6,577 nt of DNA from Gammaproteobacteria bacterium (GTDB taxonomy: Bacteria > Pseudomonadota > Gammaproteobacteria > HTCC5015), in NCBI GenBank assembly GCA_020630145.1, contig JAHDBX010000100.1:1-6577 (forward strand), read 5' to 3'. Each line of letters begins with the position of its first letter. Within the stretch, counting starts at the first letter, position 1. Below, one piece after another: positions 6,459 to 6,577 of the stretch. The notes under the pieces were generated by a model, which searched no databases, had not been told where the DNA came from, and saw nothing but the letters and a program-made list of their open reading frames with translations. The translations under genes were made by a program, and so were the position numbers.

Positions 6459-6577
6459 TTAAAGCTTCTTACGCCATTTAGCTGAGAGACCCAATGGATA
6501 CAGCCAGAGTAACAGCGCAGTAATAAGAAAAAAGAAAATGTCACCCGCAACAGACGTCATAAAGCTAGCTGTAACAG
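6459..6577 (-). CDS. ABC transporter permease C-terminus, UrtB/LivH-like (partial)
   Basis: An open frame enters from the right edge and ends at TAA 6461-6459, giving the last 38 residues of a membrane protein. They form one hydrophobic segment (GDIFFFLITALLLWLYPLGL) followed by a basic tail ending WRKKL, the usual end of LivH/UrtB permeases, where a last helix runs into a PxGL motif. The 6-bp spacing to a LivM/UrtC-type permease matches the normal UrtB-UrtC order. The 5' part, and probably the substrate-binding protein gene, lie beyond the window. The family is inferred mainly from position and the hydrophobic tail. Confidence 0.75.
   Translation of the reverse strand, partial: VTASFMTSVAGDIFFFLITALLLWLYPLGLSAKWRKKL

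Noticed and set aside
1..6577. Mobile elements, CRISPR arrays, tRNA or rRNA genes
   Set aside because: I saw no transposase or integrase motifs, no regularly spaced repeats, and no tRNA-like or rRNA-like segments.

Overview
The window is AT-rich and every gene lies on the minus strand, so transcription runs from right to left. The AmiC/AmiR pair, the Cache-type sensor kinase and the Urt/Liv-type ABC transporter fit a Gram-negative proteobacterium. A low-GC gammaproteobacterium is my best guess, but nothing here fixes the taxon.

Layout in transcription order (right to left): (1) 6577-6459, C-terminal end of a branched-chain amino acid/urea/amide-type ABC permease (UrtB/LivH-like), cut by the window edge; (2) 6452-4632, a single-chain fusion of the second permease (UrtC/LivM-like) and the first ATPase (UrtD/LivG-like); (3) 4639-3941, the second ATPase (UrtE/LivF-like); (4) 3939-3784, a 51-residue small protein, possibly AtzG/GatC-like; (5) 3800-2439, an amidase-signature (AS) hydrolase with an intact Lys-Ser-Ser triad; (6) 2434-1301, a cytoplasmic amide sensor of the AmiC type; (7) 1304-705, an AmiR-type ANTAR antiterminator; (8) after a 101-bp spacer, 603-1, the N-terminal 201 residues of a membrane sensor kinase that looks degenerate.

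Genes 1-7 are packed with gaps of 6 bp or less, or with short overlaps, and almost certainly form one operon. The reading is uptake of a small amide or ureide by the ABC transporter, hydrolysis in the cytoplasm by the AS amidase (perhaps with the small protein as a subunit), and induction by AmiC releasing AmiR to antiterminate the operon leader, which must lie beyond the right edge. The hydrolase is not the nitrilase-family AmiE of the classical Pseudomonas ami operon, so the substrate is open.

The most unusual points are the small gene before the amidase, the permease-ATPase fusion, and the terminal sensor kinase. The kinase has apparently lost both the ligand-binding part of its Cache domain and its phosphoacceptor His, next to an AmiR whose receiver domain also lacks phosphorylation residues. 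The only non-coding stretch is 604-704; there is no gene-free stretch longer than 300 bases.
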